DNA from: AEGEAN-183 sp964002385
GTDB taxonomy: Bacteria > Pseudomonadota > Gammaproteobacteria > Magnimaribacterales > Magnimaribacteraceae
Length of the DNA: 30,643 nt
Assembly: GCA_964002385.1 (NCBI GenBank)
Contig: CAXFFS010000007.1
Coordinates: forward strand, 1 to 30,643
Direction: 5' to 3'
Shown here one piece after another: positions 17,712-25,476 of the stretch; the stretch's first letter is position 1; each line of letters opens with the position of its first letter. Under the pieces are notes generated by a model that did no database searches, was not told the origin of the DNA, and saw nothing but the letters and a program-made list of their open reading frames with translations. Position numbers and translations under genes: made by a program.

Positions 17712-18665
17712 ATGGAAGATAAGTTAAATAGAAAATTAATAATACTAGGATCCGGACCGACTGGTTATACCTCTGCAGTTTATGCTGCTAGAGCAGGACT
17801 TAATCCTTGTGTTATTACTGGGATGGAACAAGGTGGTCAATTGACTACTACCACTGATGTGGAAAACTGGCCTGGAGATAGTGACGGACTTCAAGGACCT
17901 GAATTGATGGAAAGAATGTTAAAACATGTCGAATCATTAAACGTGGAAGTTATTGTTGATCACATTGAAAAAGCAGAGCTCCTCAATCACCCTTTCACGT
18001 TGCAAGGAAATATCAAAACTTATGAATGCGATTCACTGATTATAGCAACAGGAGCTTCGGCTAAATATCTGGGACTGCCTTCTGAAGAAGCTTATTTAGG
18101 TAAAGGTGTGAGCGCTTGCGCAACTTGTGATGGATTTTTTTATAAAGACAAGAAGGTAGCTGTTATTGGTGGTGGTAACACAGCAGCTGAGGAATCTCTT
18201 TACTTATCCAATCTCTGTTCTTCTGTAATTCTTATTCATAGGAGAGATGAATTAAGAGCTGAAAAAATCCTTCAAGAGAGGATTTTTAAAAAAGTTGAAG
18301 AAGGGAAGATAGAAATTCTATGGGATCATGTTGTAGAAGAAGTTTTAGGAGACAGTAATAAAGTTACAGGCCTAAACTTAAAAAACATTAAAAAGGATGA
18401 AACAAGTCAATTAAATCTTGAAGGTGTATTTATTGCAATTGGTCATAATCCCAATACTGATATTTTTAAAGATCAATTAGATATGAAGGATGGTTACATA
18501 CAGATTAATTCTGGACTTGAAGGTAATGCCACTTCAACAAGTGTAGAAGGCGTTTTTGCTGCTGGAGATGTTTCTGATCACATTTATAGGCAGGCTATAA
18601 CTTCTGCTGGTTTAGGATGTATGGCAGCTCTTGATGCGGAGAAATACCTATCTGAAAATCAATGA
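17712..18665 (+). CDS. trxB: Thioredoxin-disulfide reductase
   Basis: The 317-aa FAD enzyme passes electrons from NADPH to thioredoxin. FAD-binding GSGPTGYTSA lies at 13-22. The NADPH domain holds GGGNTAAEESLYL. The redox-active disulfide is CATC (Cys136, Cys139) inside SACATCDGFFY. The C-terminal FAD motif GVFAAGDVSDHIYRQAITSAG is complete. Length matches E. coli TrxB (about 320 aa). The last four bases, ATGA (18662-18665), also start the downstream crotonase gene, so the two are probably translationally coupled; this partner is not the usual neighbour. It is divergent from ftsK, as in related gammaproteobacteria. A -10-like TATAAT lies 7 nt before the ATG. Confidence 0.97.
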   Translation: MEDKLNRKLIILGSGPTGYTSAVYAARAGLNPCVITGMEQGGQLTTTTDVENWPGDSDGLQGPELMERMLKHVESLNVEVIVDHIEKAELLNHPFTLQGNIKTYECDSLIIATGASAKYLGLPSEEAYLGKGVSACATCDGFFYKDKKVAVIGGGNTAAEESLYLSNLCSSVILIHRRDELRAEKILQERIFKKVEEGKIEILWDHVVEEVLGDSNKVTGLNLKNIKKDETSQLNLEGVFIAIGHNPNTDIFKDQLDMKDGYIQINSGLEGNATSTSVEGVFAAGDVSDHIYRQAITSAGLGCMAALDAEKYLSENQ

Positions 18666-19435
18666 AGCATTTAAAAGTAAAAAAAGAAGGACATATATGT
18701 TGGGTTTATTTAAATAGACCTAATTCATTAAATGCTCTTAATACAGAAATTCTTCGGGAGCTAACTGAGTTTAATGCTTCTTTAAGATACGACCTGGAAT
18801 CTAGAGTAGTTATCTATACTGGCACAGGAGATAATTTTTCTTCAGGAGCTGATTTAAAAGAAAAACGAGAGTCTGTCACCAGACTGGAGGCTTGGAGAAA
18901 TAACTTCGGTAAACCTGCAATTTGGTCTTTTTTAGAAGTAGACCAAATAACTATTGCAGCAATAAATGGCTATTGTCTAGGTGGAGCAGCATGTATTGCC
19001 TCTGCTTGTGACTTTAGGATTGCTTCTGAAACTGCAATTCTTGGTTATCCGGAAATAAACCTAGGCATAAACCTTAACTGGCTAGGCCTTCCATTAGCAG
19101 TTAGGTTAATTGGTCCTGCTAAGGCAAAAAAAATTGTCATAAGTGGTGAAAATGAGAATGCCAGTACCCTTTTATCTTGGGGTTTCTATGATGAAGTTCA
19201 TGCAAAAGATAAATTAATGGAAGCCGCTAATAAAATGGCAAACTTATATGCTTCAAAGCCACCTATTGCTGCTCAAATGATTAAAAGAAGCGTTAATGAA
19301 TTAACCTACTCAGGGGACGATGCAATTATGCACATGGATTATGATCAAACGCTTTTAACTCATGAAACTAAAGACAGGAAAGAAGCCATCAAGTCCTTCT
19401 TTGAAAAGAGAGACCCAGACTACAAAGGGGATTAA
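18662..19435 (+). CDS. Enoyl-CoA hydratase/isomerase (crotonase) family protein
   Basis: A 257-aa crotonase-fold protein. Oxyanion-hole segments are NFSSGADLKE (58-67) and NGYCLGGAACI (102-112). By eye alignment to rat enoyl-CoA hydratase, Glu144 is kept as Glu131 (LGYPEINLG) while Glu164 is replaced by Lys157 (AKAKKIVISG). With a single catalytic Glu, an isomerase-like or other acyl-CoA reaction is possible besides hydration. The C-terminal tail DRKEAIKSFFEKRDPDYKG is typical. Its ATG overlaps the trxB TGA, so it is cotranscribed with trxB. It ends in a TTAA at 19432-19435 shared with the stop of the convergent flavoprotein gene. Family sure, substrate unknown. Confidence 0.9.
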   Translation: MKHLKVKKEGHICWVYLNRPNSLNALNTEILRELTEFNASLRYDLESRVVIYTGTGDNFSSGADLKEKRESVTRLEAWRNNFGKPAIWSFLEVDQITIAAINGYCLGGAACIASACDFRIASETAILGYPEINLGINLNWLGLPLAVRLIGPAKAKKIVISGENENASTLLSWGFYDEVHAKDKLMEAANKMANLYASKPPIAAQMIKRSVNELTYSGDDAIMHMDYDQTLLTHETKDRKEAIKSFFEKRDPDYKGD

Positions 19436-20406
19436 GCAGGCCTTTTTGTTAAGAAATTTTTAGCTTCTTCGTATTCTTCAACTAAAGTATCAACAGCTTC
19501 CCTAACTGTTGGTACTTCATGTAAATTACCAATACCTTGTCCTGATCCCCAAATATCTTTCCAAGCCTTTTTTTGATTGTCTCCTGGACCAGAGCCGAAG
19601 TTCATATCATGTTTGTCAGAATAAGGTAAGTTGTCTGGATCAAGTCCTGCCTTAACTACACTGGGTTTAAGATAATTCCCATTAACTCCTGTAAAGGTAG
19701 CAGAATACATAATGTCATTAGCATTACTGTCAACGATCATTTCTTTATAACCTTCACTTGCATTTGCTTCTTGTGTAGCTATAAATCTAGTACCAATATA
19801 AGCCAGATCGGCTCCCATTGCTTGAGCTGAAAGAACAGAAGCCCCATGAGAAATACTTCCAGATAAAACTATAGGTCCATCAAAAAATTCTCTTACTTCC
19901 CTAACTAATGCAAAAGGACTTAGGGTACCAGCATGGCCTCCAGCTCCAGCACAGACAAGAATAAGGCCATCTGCTCCCTCATCAATTGCTTTTTTTGCGT
20001 GTCTTATGTTTATCACGTCATGAATCACAGCACCGCCATAACTATGCACAGAATCAACAACGAATTGAGGAGCTCTTAAACTTGTAATAATTATTGGGAC
20101 TTCGTGCTCTACACAAACTTCCATATCGTGCTCTAAACGATTATTAGAATGATGACATATCTGATTAACTGCAAATGGAGCTACTATCTCTTCTGGATTA
20201 TTGTTCTGATAGTCATCTAATTCTTTCTTCATCATGGTGATCCATTCACCAAGCTTTTCTTCAGGTCTTGCATTCAATGCGGGGAAAGAACCTACTATTC
20301 CAGCTTTGCACTGTGCCAGTACTAATTCTGGATAAGAAACAGTAAATAAAGGAGCTCCAATTACAGGAATTCTAGTTTTATCTTTTAAAAAACTAACAAC
20401 ATCCAT
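19432..20406 (-). CDS. Nitronate monooxygenase (2-nitropropane dioxygenase)-family FMN protein, short type
   Basis: A 324-aa TIM-barrel FMN protein. It opens with TRIPVIGAPLFTVSYPELVL, the family's N-terminal flavin loop, then has the CAGAGGHAGTLSPFALV motif (the family's GGH with the putative catalytic His) and SGSISHGASVLSAQAMGADLAYIGTRFIAT, which binds the FMN phosphate. Besides nitronate oxidation, this superfamily includes FabK enoyl reductases and CoA-ester oxidoreductases such as IpdC, so the monooxygenase name is family-level only. It is last in the minus-strand run after SDR, sohB, acuI-like and a 41-aa ORF (9-bp gap). It differs from the longer pair at 27656-29981. Its stop overlaps that of the convergent crotonase gene. 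Confidence 0.85.
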   Translation of the reverse strand: MDVVSFLKDKTRIPVIGAPLFTVSYPELVLAQCKAGIVGSFPALNARPEEKLGEWITMMKKELDDYQNNNPEEIVAPFAVNQICHHSNNRLEHDMEVCVEHEVPIIITSLRAPQFVVDSVHSYGGAVIHDVINIRHAKKAIDEGADGLILVCAGAGGHAGTLSPFALVREVREFFDGPIVLSGSISHGASVLSAQAMGADLAYIGTRFIATQEANASEGYKEMIVDSNANDIMYSATFTGVNGNYLKPSVVKAGLDPDNLPYSDKHDMNFGSGPGDNQKKAWKDIWGSGQGIGNLHEVPTVREAVDTLVEEYEEAKNFLTKRPA

Positions 20407-20415
20407 GTTTTTATC

Positions 20416-20541
20416 TTATTGACTTGATACCCAAAAATACATTGCAACTGTCAAGCATGCAATTATAAGAAGAGCAGCCATTGCATCGACTTTACTATCC
20501 TCTTGGTCTTCTGTCTTTTTCTCAGTATCTAAATCTGACAT
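20416..20541 (-). CDS. Small single-span membrane protein, 41 aa, hypothetical
   Basis: An open frame of 41 codons fills the gap between the acuI-like gene (12 bp upstream) and the flavoprotein gene (9 bp downstream), all on the minus strand. ATG is preceded by AGGA with 6-nt spacing. The product begins MSDLDTEKKTEDQEDSKVDA, a charged, probably disordered tail of about 19 residues. It then has one hydrophobic helix (about 20-38, MAALLIIACLTVAMYFWVS) and ends SSQ. There is no signal-peptidase site, so an N-in or N-out single span in the inner membrane is expected. I do not recognise a family. The fit between neighbours, ribosome binding site and clear amphipathic layout argue that it is a real gene of this operon. 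Confidence 0.72.
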   Translation of the reverse strand: MSDLDTEKKTEDQEDSKVDAMAALLIIACLTVAMYFWVSSQ

Positions 20542-20553
20542 CCTTTTTCCTAT

Positions 20554-21549
20554 TTAAATTTTTACTAATACTCTACCGACTTGATTTCCAGACAATATAC
20601 TTTCGATTTCTACTTCAAGATTATCTAGAGAAACTTCTTTAGTACTTTTATCAAGTCCTTCCAAAGCCCAATCATGAGCGAAGTGTTCCCATATATGCTC
20701 TTTATCTTTTAAAGGAATTTCAACCGAGTCTATACCTATTAAAGCGTTGCCCCTCAAGATGAATGGAAAAATAGAGCTTTCAAAAGAAGGACCTCCAACT
20801 AGTCCACTACATGCAACAGCACCACCAGGACTTAATGATGTTAGCAAAAGACTTAAAATTTCGCCGCTGGCTACGTCGACTCCAACATCCCATAAACTTT
20901 TTCCAATTGGTTTTCTGGCAGTTTCTGCTAGTTCTTCTCTACTTAAGATATTAGAAGCTCCTATAGCGTGTAGAAAATCTGATTGGTCATTTTTACCTGT
21001 CACTGCTGTGACTTCAGATCCGAGTTTTGATAAAAGCATGACTGAAATGGAACCAACTCCACCTGTAGCCCCACTAACTACAGATTTAGTATTTTTTAGG
21101 CCTGTATATTCTCTAAAGCTATCGAGAGCATGAATAGACAATCCAGCTGTTAACCCTGCAGTTCCAAGAGACATAGATTCCTTTGCAGTTAAGCCTTTAG
21201 GTAAGTGAACTGCCCAACTGGATGGCACTCTGATGTACTCACCAAAACCTCCAGATGTATTCATGCCCAGGTCATATCCTGTAACTATAACCTCATCTCC
21301 TTCTTTAAAATCTGATACTCTAGATTCAGCTATCTTCCCAGCTGCGTCGATTCCTGGAGTGTGTGGATAATTTCGTGTAACTCCCGGCATACCAGAAGCA
21401 GACATTGCGTCTTTGTAATTTAATGACGAGAAATCTACCTTTATTAATAAATCTCCTTCAGGTAGATCCGCTATAGGTTTTTCAACAATCTTTAAGCTAA
21501 ACTTTCCTTCTGTTTCGGAAGCTTCTAAAGCTCTAAAAGTTGAAGTCAT
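20554..21549 (-). CDS. acuI: YhdH/AcuI-family NADPH-dependent acrylyl-CoA reductase / quinone oxidoreductase
   Basis: A 331-aa zinc-independent medium-chain dehydrogenase/reductase. The N-terminus (FRALEASETEGKFSL, DLLIKVDFSSLNYKDAMSASG) and HTPGIDAAGKI are typical of YhdH/AcuI. Nucleotide-binding VSGATGGVGSISVMLLSKLG follows, and GSHALxGIDSVE-like sequence near the C-terminus reads NALIGIDSVEIP here. AcuI proteins reduce acryloyl-CoA to propionyl-CoA with NADPH, a detoxifying step in DMSP and 3-hydroxypropionate metabolism; YhdH has the same activity in E. coli. No DMSP lyase or acryloyl-CoA ligase is in the window, so the exact pathway is open. It lies 8 bp after sohB and 12 bp before the 41-aa ORF. 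Symbol assigned by family resemblance. Confidence 0.85.
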   Translation of the reverse strand: MTSTFRALEASETEGKFSLKIVEKPIADLPEGDLLIKVDFSSLNYKDAMSASGMPGVTRNYPHTPGIDAAGKIAESRVSDFKEGDEVIVTGYDLGMNTSGGFGEYIRVPSSWAVHLPKGLTAKESMSLGTAGLTAGLSIHALDSFREYTGLKNTKSVVSGATGGVGSISVMLLSKLGSEVTAVTGKNDQSDFLHAIGASNILSREELAETARKPIGKSLWDVGVDVASGEILSLLLTSLSPGGAVACSGLVGGPSFESSIFPFILRGNALIGIDSVEIPLKDKEHIWEHFAHDWALEGLDKSTKEVSLDNLEVEIESILSGNQVGRVLVKI

Positions 21550-21557
21550 ATTCTTCT

Positions 21558-22583
21558 TTAAGTTATGAATCTATCTTTGTTAAATATATCCAGTATTTTA
21601 TATACACCCTTTTCAACTATCACTTCAGCTGCTGAACCAATTCTTGCTGTAAAAGGCTTTTTTTCAAAATACTGAATTTCTAGAAGCTTAAATTTACTTG
21701 CCAACTTCAAAAGGTAATCATCCGAGGTTCCTATTTCATCTATTAAACCAAGTTTTTTTGCTTTATCTCCCTGCCAAACCTCTCCGGTAGCAACCTTAGC
21801 TACTTGAATTTTAGATCTGTTTTCTTTAACAAAATCTTTAAATACAACATGTAGATCTTCCAGCTCAGAGATAAATTTTTCCCTTCCTTGCTTAGTATTT
21901 TCTCCAAGAGTAGTAAGGGTTCTCTTAAATTTTCCAGCAGTATGCATTTCTATATCAATATCTAGTTTTTTTAGAAGCCTATGAAAATTAGGAAGCTGGG
22001 CAATGACGCCTATAGATCCAACTATGGCCCAAGGAGCTGCTACTATCTTAGTAGCAACGCAAGACATTAAATAACCTCCACTCGCTGCTATTTTGTCTAT
22101 ACAGACTGTAAGCTTAATTTTATTATCTACGAGTCTCTTAAGTTCAGCAGCACATAGTCCATAAGCATAAGCAGAACCTCCACCACTCTCAACTTTTATA
22201 ACTACTTCTTTGCATTTAACCTGGGAAGCAATAATGGCATTAATCTCTTGTTTAAGTTTACCAACAGCACTAGCTTGTATATCGCCTTTAAAATCTAATA
22301 CATAAACTATTTCTTTAGACTTACCCTTAATTTCTTTCTTCTTTTTCTTATTTCTTTCCTTCAAAAAACTTTTATACGCCTTAGGGTCCATTTCAGCACT
22401 CTTTAGAGTCACCCCTATTTCTTCTAATTTATCAGATAAATTCTTTACGATTATCCTTCCTTTATCTGTTTCTTTCCTATGCTTAGTGGAACTACTAATC
22501 ATGAGAATAGGAATAAGAATTACTAATAAAACAGTAATAATTTTCAGTAAGAAGAAGCCGTAAGCAACTAATAGATCTAGCAT
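21558..22583 (-). CDS. sohB: Inner-membrane peptidase SohB (family S49)
   Basis: A 341-aa membrane-anchored serine protease. One N-terminal span (about residues 8-30) is followed by a basic region and a Lys-rich linker (76-90). The S49 catalytic domain carries VESGGGSAYAYG (131-142), the nucleophile Ser168 in IAASGGYLMS, and the presumed general-base Lys220 in AGKFKRTLT. The latter two are the Ser/Lys dyad of SppA-type peptidases. The SohB-specific N-terminal domain (VKNLSDKLEEIGVTLKSAEMDPKAYK) is present. E. coli SohB is 349 aa. It acts at the periplasmic face of the inner membrane on unknown or signal-peptide-like substrates. It lies 3 bp after the SDR gene and 8 bp before acuI. Confidence 0.93.
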   Translation of the reverse strand: MLDLLVAYGFFLLKIITVLLVILIPILMISSSTKHRKETDKGRIIVKNLSDKLEEIGVTLKSAEMDPKAYKSFLKERNKKKKKEIKGKSKEIVYVLDFKGDIQASAVGKLKQEINAIIASQVKCKEVVIKVESGGGSAYAYGLCAAELKRLVDNKIKLTVCIDKIAASGGYLMSCVATKIVAAPWAIVGSIGVIAQLPNFHRLLKKLDIDIEMHTAGKFKRTLTTLGENTKQGREKFISELEDLHVVFKDFVKENRSKIQVAKVATGEVWQGDKAKKLGLIDEIGTSDDYLLKLASKFKLLEIQYFEKKPFTARIGSAAEVIVEKGVYKILDIFNKDRFIT

Positions 22584-22586
22584 AAA

Positions 22587-23354
22587 CTATTTAGGTGCCA
22601 TCCTTATTCCACCATCTAAACGTATGGTCTCTCCATTTAAGAATGGATTTTCTACTATGTGTTTAACCAGCGAAGCATATTCCTGAGGTAATCCTAGTCT
22701 TTTAGGAAATTGAGTCATTTCAATGAGAGGGCCTCTAACCTGATCAGTAGCCATAGCCATCATAGGAGTATCGAATATGCCTGGAGCTATTGTGTTAACC
22801 CTAATTCCCATCCGAGCTAGATCTCTTGCTATTGGTAAAGTCATTCCAACCACACCCGCTTTACTGGCGCTGTAGCCTGCTTGTCCTATTTGTCCGTCAA
22901 AAGCTGCTACAGACGCGGTATTAACTATTACTCCACATTCACCGTCTTCTCCAGGTTCGTTATTACCCATTTCAACCGCGGCTAACCTTAATACATTAAA
23001 GGTACCTATTAGATTTATATCGACTACTGCTTTGAAGTATTGCAATGGATGAGCACCGTCTTTACCAACTGTCTTGCTTGCACTTCCAATACCTGCACAA
23101 TTAACAACAATATGTATACCTCCAAATTGCTCTACAGTTGCCTTAATACAGTTAGTAACAGAATCTTCATCTGTTACATTAGCAATAGCAAATGCCGTTC
23201 CATCCCCTAAGCTTTCTGCTGCCTTCTTGGCGTTTTCTTCATTGAGGTCAACTAACATAATTTTAGATCCAGCAGCTAAGAGCTTTTCAGCTGTTGCCAA
23301 GCCCAAGCCTGAAGCTCCTCCGGTTATTAGCGCTACTTTGCCTGAAATATCCAT
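22587..23354 (-). CDS. SDR family 3-hydroxyacyl-CoA dehydrogenase (HSD10/HSD17B10-like)
   Basis: A 255-aa classical short-chain dehydrogenase. It has TGGASGLG (11-18) for NAD binding, NCAG (85-88), and the catalytic Ser148, Tyr161 and Lys165 (NTASVAAF, YSASK), with PGIFDTPMM after. The insertion NNEPGEDGECGVIVNTASVAA and overall similarity are characteristic of type II 3-hydroxyacyl-CoA / 2-methyl-3-hydroxybutyryl-CoA dehydrogenase, which oxidises branched or straight hydroxyacyl-CoA. I chose the ATG at 23354, not the in-frame ATG 84 bp further upstream, because AGGAGA lies 4 nt before it, the family starts here, and the extra 28 residues resemble nothing. It heads a five-gene minus-strand run, divergent from the porin gene. 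Confidence 0.92.
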   Translation of the reverse strand: MDISGKVALITGGASGLGLATAEKLLAAGSKIMLVDLNEENAKKAAESLGDGTAFAIANVTDEDSVTNCIKATVEQFGGIHIVVNCAGIGSASKTVGKDGAHPLQYFKAVVDINLIGTFNVLRLAAVEMGNNEPGEDGECGVIVNTASVAAFDGQIGQAGYSASKAGVVGMTLPIARDLARMGIRVNTIAPGIFDTPMMAMATDQVRGPLIEMTQFPKRLGLPQEYASLVKHIVENPFLNGETIRLDGGIRMAPK

Positions 23355-23525
23355 AGATTCTCCTGAAATTTTTATGTAAGGGACGCGAATATTACACGAT
23401 AAAGCTTTCTTTAAAAACTCTTGAAGGTTATTTTGCACCTAGAACCAATTATCAAAGACCAAGGCGCACCAATTGAATGCAAAAAAAACAAAAAAAAACC
23501 TGAAAAGTTGGCATAAATCTTGCAT

Positions 23526-23531
23526 TATAAT
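23526..23531 (+). promoter_or_regulatory. -10 element of the porin gene (TATAAT)
   Basis: A perfect TATAAT lies 37 bp before the porin ATG at 23569. It is preceded by two A tracts (about 23480-23498) that could act as an UP-like element. No good -35 hexamer sits at 16-18 nt; TTGGCA at 23508-23513 is too close (12 nt). Confidence 0.5.
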
Positions 23532-23568
23532 TAGTGATGGTGTTTATTTACTTTACTAAGAGGTTTAA

Positions 23569-24189
23569 ATGATGAAATTTAAAAAAATTGCAGTTTTATT
23601 ACTTGCCAGTATGAGCTACATGTCTTTAAGCGCAGCAGAGGTTGAATTCAACGGTGCACTTACTAATGATTATATTTGGAGAGGCATGAGTCAATCTGCT
23701 GAAGATCCAGCTGTGTCAGGTGGTTTTGATGTTACGTCTTCTAAACATGGTGCTTATGTTGGTGCTTGGGGCTCTTACGTTGATTTTGACAGTGAAACCA
23801 ATACAGAAGTTGATTTTTATTTCGGTTATGCAGATGAATCAGCTAGAGGAGTAAGCTTTGATGTTGGCTATATTAGTTACAACTATCCTTCTGAAGGTGA
23901 ATTAAAGTTCGAAGAGATTTATGTAGGTCTCGCATACAAGTGGGTAGGAGTACTTATATCTAAAGGCCTTGAAGATGCTCCTGATAACACAGAATGGTCA
24001 GTAGCCTTAGGGGATTCAGGTCTTGGAGTTACTTATGGTGATTATGATGGTGTAGGCAAATATAAGCTTCTAAGTTTTGATTTTCCAAAAGAGTTTGCTG
24101 GAATGACTTTTGGAATTGGCTTAAGCGATTTTGATGGTGCAAACGGCAACGCTGATGAAGATGGGTTTGTAATTACCTTCTCAATGTAA
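23569..24189 (+). CDS. TorF-family putative porin (Gcw_chp type)
   Basis: A 206-aa outer-membrane beta-barrel candidate. The signal peptide is MMKFKKIAVLLLASMSYMSL with cleavage after SAA or SA. The mature part opens EVEFNGALTNDYIWRGMSQS, followed by alternating strands (DVTSSKHGAYVGAWGSYVDF, EVDFYFGYADES, GVSFDVGYISYNYP), and ends FVITFSM. The DYxWRGxSQ opening and the length match TIGR02001/TorF-type conserved proteins. Their role as porins is tentative in the family itself. AAGAGG lies 5 nt before the first of two adjacent ATGs; either may be used. The gene stands alone, with a TATAAT box upstream and a strong terminator downstream, which suggests high expression. It is divergent from the SDR operon. 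Confidence 0.87.
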   Translation: MMKFKKIAVLLLASMSYMSLSAAEVEFNGALTNDYIWRGMSQSAEDPAVSGGFDVTSSKHGAYVGAWGSYVDFDSETNTEVDFYFGYADESARGVSFDVGYISYNYPSEGELKFEEIYVGLAYKWVGVLISKGLEDAPDNTEWSVALGDSGLGVTYGDYDGVGKYKLLSFDFPKEFAGMTFGIGLSDFDGANGNADEDGFVITFSM

Positions 24190-24211
24190 ATTACAAAAAA
24201 ATATAAATTTT

Positions 24212-24251
24212 AAAAGGGGTTGGATGCTTAGGTATCTAACCTCTTTTTTTT
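24212..24251. terminator. Strong intrinsic terminator after the porin gene
   Basis: A 14-bp stem, AAAAGGGGTTGGAT (24212-24225) with ATCTAACCTCTTTT (24234-24247), including two G-U pairs, encloses an 8-nt loop and runs into T residues. The A-rich left side allows use in the opposite direction for the convergent acyltransferase gene, whose stop codon (24250-24252) overlaps the T run. Confidence 0.9.
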
Positions 24252-25404
24252 AAGTATAGAAATTTAAAAAGGTTCTGAAGTTCTGTAAAGGAGAGGCATA
24301 CATCTCTAGAGCTTTGTCTAAAGTAGTATTATCTAAATCTTTAAACCTGTTTAAAAACAAATTCTCTTTTCCTTCAAAAAATTTTTCCTGTCCTTCTATC
24401 AAACCTAATGCTTGAGCAGCTATATAGTTGCTGGGCCACAATTTATAATTCAGAATAATCTCTCTATCAATTAGCTCAGCTAGATCTTTAATATTTTCAA
24501 CATCACTATGACCATCTAGACTTTCAATAATATTCTTTCCTATGTGAAGGTGCACCCTACCCTTACTTTCTTTTATGCCTTTTACCAGTTCACTTAAATC
24601 TCTTTTATTATTTTCTTCATAAGATAAATCTTCCCAACCTTCCCACCCGATAGCTTTAGTAATATCTAGAGGGTCGTATTCATAAGATATCGAAACAGGG
24701 GTTAAATTTACTTGTTTTATCCAGCTTTTTATTTCTGTATTTTTCCTCTCAGCTAAATAAAGCATTTTAAGCACAGCAGGATCAGTGCGATCATCTCCAT
24801 CAATAGCCCTGCCCTCTAACTGAGCAATCCATACACTCTCTTTATCCTTATTTAAAGAATGATCTATGTACCTAGAAAGGTTGCTGAGTTTTTTTAATGT
24901 CTCCTTTGCTCCTTTTATATTCCTGTGTACTACAAAGCTTTTATTTAATCTCATTATTTTTTCAAAAAAGCTTGAATCAAGAAGATTATCTCCGATAGCT
25001 ATTCTTACAGTTGGCATGCCTTCCAAGTACCTAGCAAAATTTAGAAATAAAGAGTCCAGAGCTATATCTCTGTGATTAGAGATATATAAAGTTGGTTTTG
25101 TATTTAAGTTTTCGACACCTGAGTAAGTAAAGCCATCCGTTGTTCTTTCAATCATCTGTTCAACATAGGGAACTAAATTATCCTGAAAATCTTTAATACT
25201 CCTACTTCTACCAAAACTTTTTTTAAAGTTTCTTTTAAATAAAATAGAACTTAAATTTGGAAAAAGATTTAGTAATGAAGGGTATATTTGACTGGAAATT
25301 ACCTGATGAAATATCTTGTCTCCAATTAGTGATTCTATGACTTCTTCAACCTCATCATCTGAATAAGGAGATATAGAACCAAAAGTATCTTTAATGTTAT
25401 TCAA
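24250..25404 (-). CDS. PlsC-like glycerolipid acyltransferase (1-acyl-sn-glycerol-3-phosphate acyltransferase family)
   Basis: A 384-aa protein with the acyltransferase block I motif SNHRDIALD (109-117; His111 and Asp117 form the catalytic H-x4-x-D pair) and block III WIAQLEGRAIDGDDR (192-206), whose EGR binds glycerol phosphate. About 95 residues precede the catalytic domain and about 180 follow it, so it is longer than classic PlsC (about 245 aa). It resembles the larger cytosolic or peripheral acyltransferases often called glycerol acyltransferase. No clear membrane span is visible. It probably transfers acyl groups to a lysophospholipid or related acceptor; the acceptor is unknown. It is divergent from the glycerophosphodiester phosphodiesterase, which also handles glycerophospholipid products. 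Confidence 0.8.
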   Translation of the reverse strand: MNNIKDTFGSISPYSDDEVEEVIESLIGDKIFHQVISSQIYPSLLNLFPNLSSILFKRNFKKSFGRSRSIKDFQDNLVPYVEQMIERTTDGFTYSGVENLNTKPTLYISNHRDIALDSLFLNFARYLEGMPTVRIAIGDNLLDSSFFEKIMRLNKSFVVHRNIKGAKETLKKLSNLSRYIDHSLNKDKESVWIAQLEGRAIDGDDRTDPAVLKMLYLAERKNTEIKSWIKQVNLTPVSISYEYDPLDITKAIGWEGWEDLSYEENNKRDLSELVKGIKESKGRVHLHIGKNIIESLDGHSDVENIKDLAELIDREIILNYKLWPSNYIAAQALGLIEGQEKFFEGKENLFLNRFKDLDNTTLDKALEMYASPLQNFRTFLNFYT

Positions 25405-25456
25405 GTTTTTATTTTGAACCTTAATATTGCAAGACTGATATTATTGTTAACTTAAA

Positions 25457-25476
25457 AATTGGTCAAACCAATTGGT
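25457..25476. repeat. Overlapping inverted repeats immediately before the phosphodiesterase start
   Basis: AATTGGT (25457-25463) and ACCAATT (25467-25473) are perfect 7-bp arms around 3 nt. The right arm also forms a perfect 10-bp palindrome ACCAATTGGT (25467-25476) that ends at the base before the ATG. Two mutually exclusive pairings are possible. It may be an operator or a structure at the ribosome landing site. Confidence 0.45.

Noticed and set aside
23355..23438. In-frame N-terminal extension of the SDR gene from an ATG at 23438
   Set aside because: The extra 28 residues match nothing in the family, and a strong AGGAGA ribosome site marks the ATG at 23354.
23464..23500. Poly-A tracts before the porin gene as a small RNA or terminator
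   Set aside because: No hairpin precedes them; an UP-like promoter element is a simpler reading.
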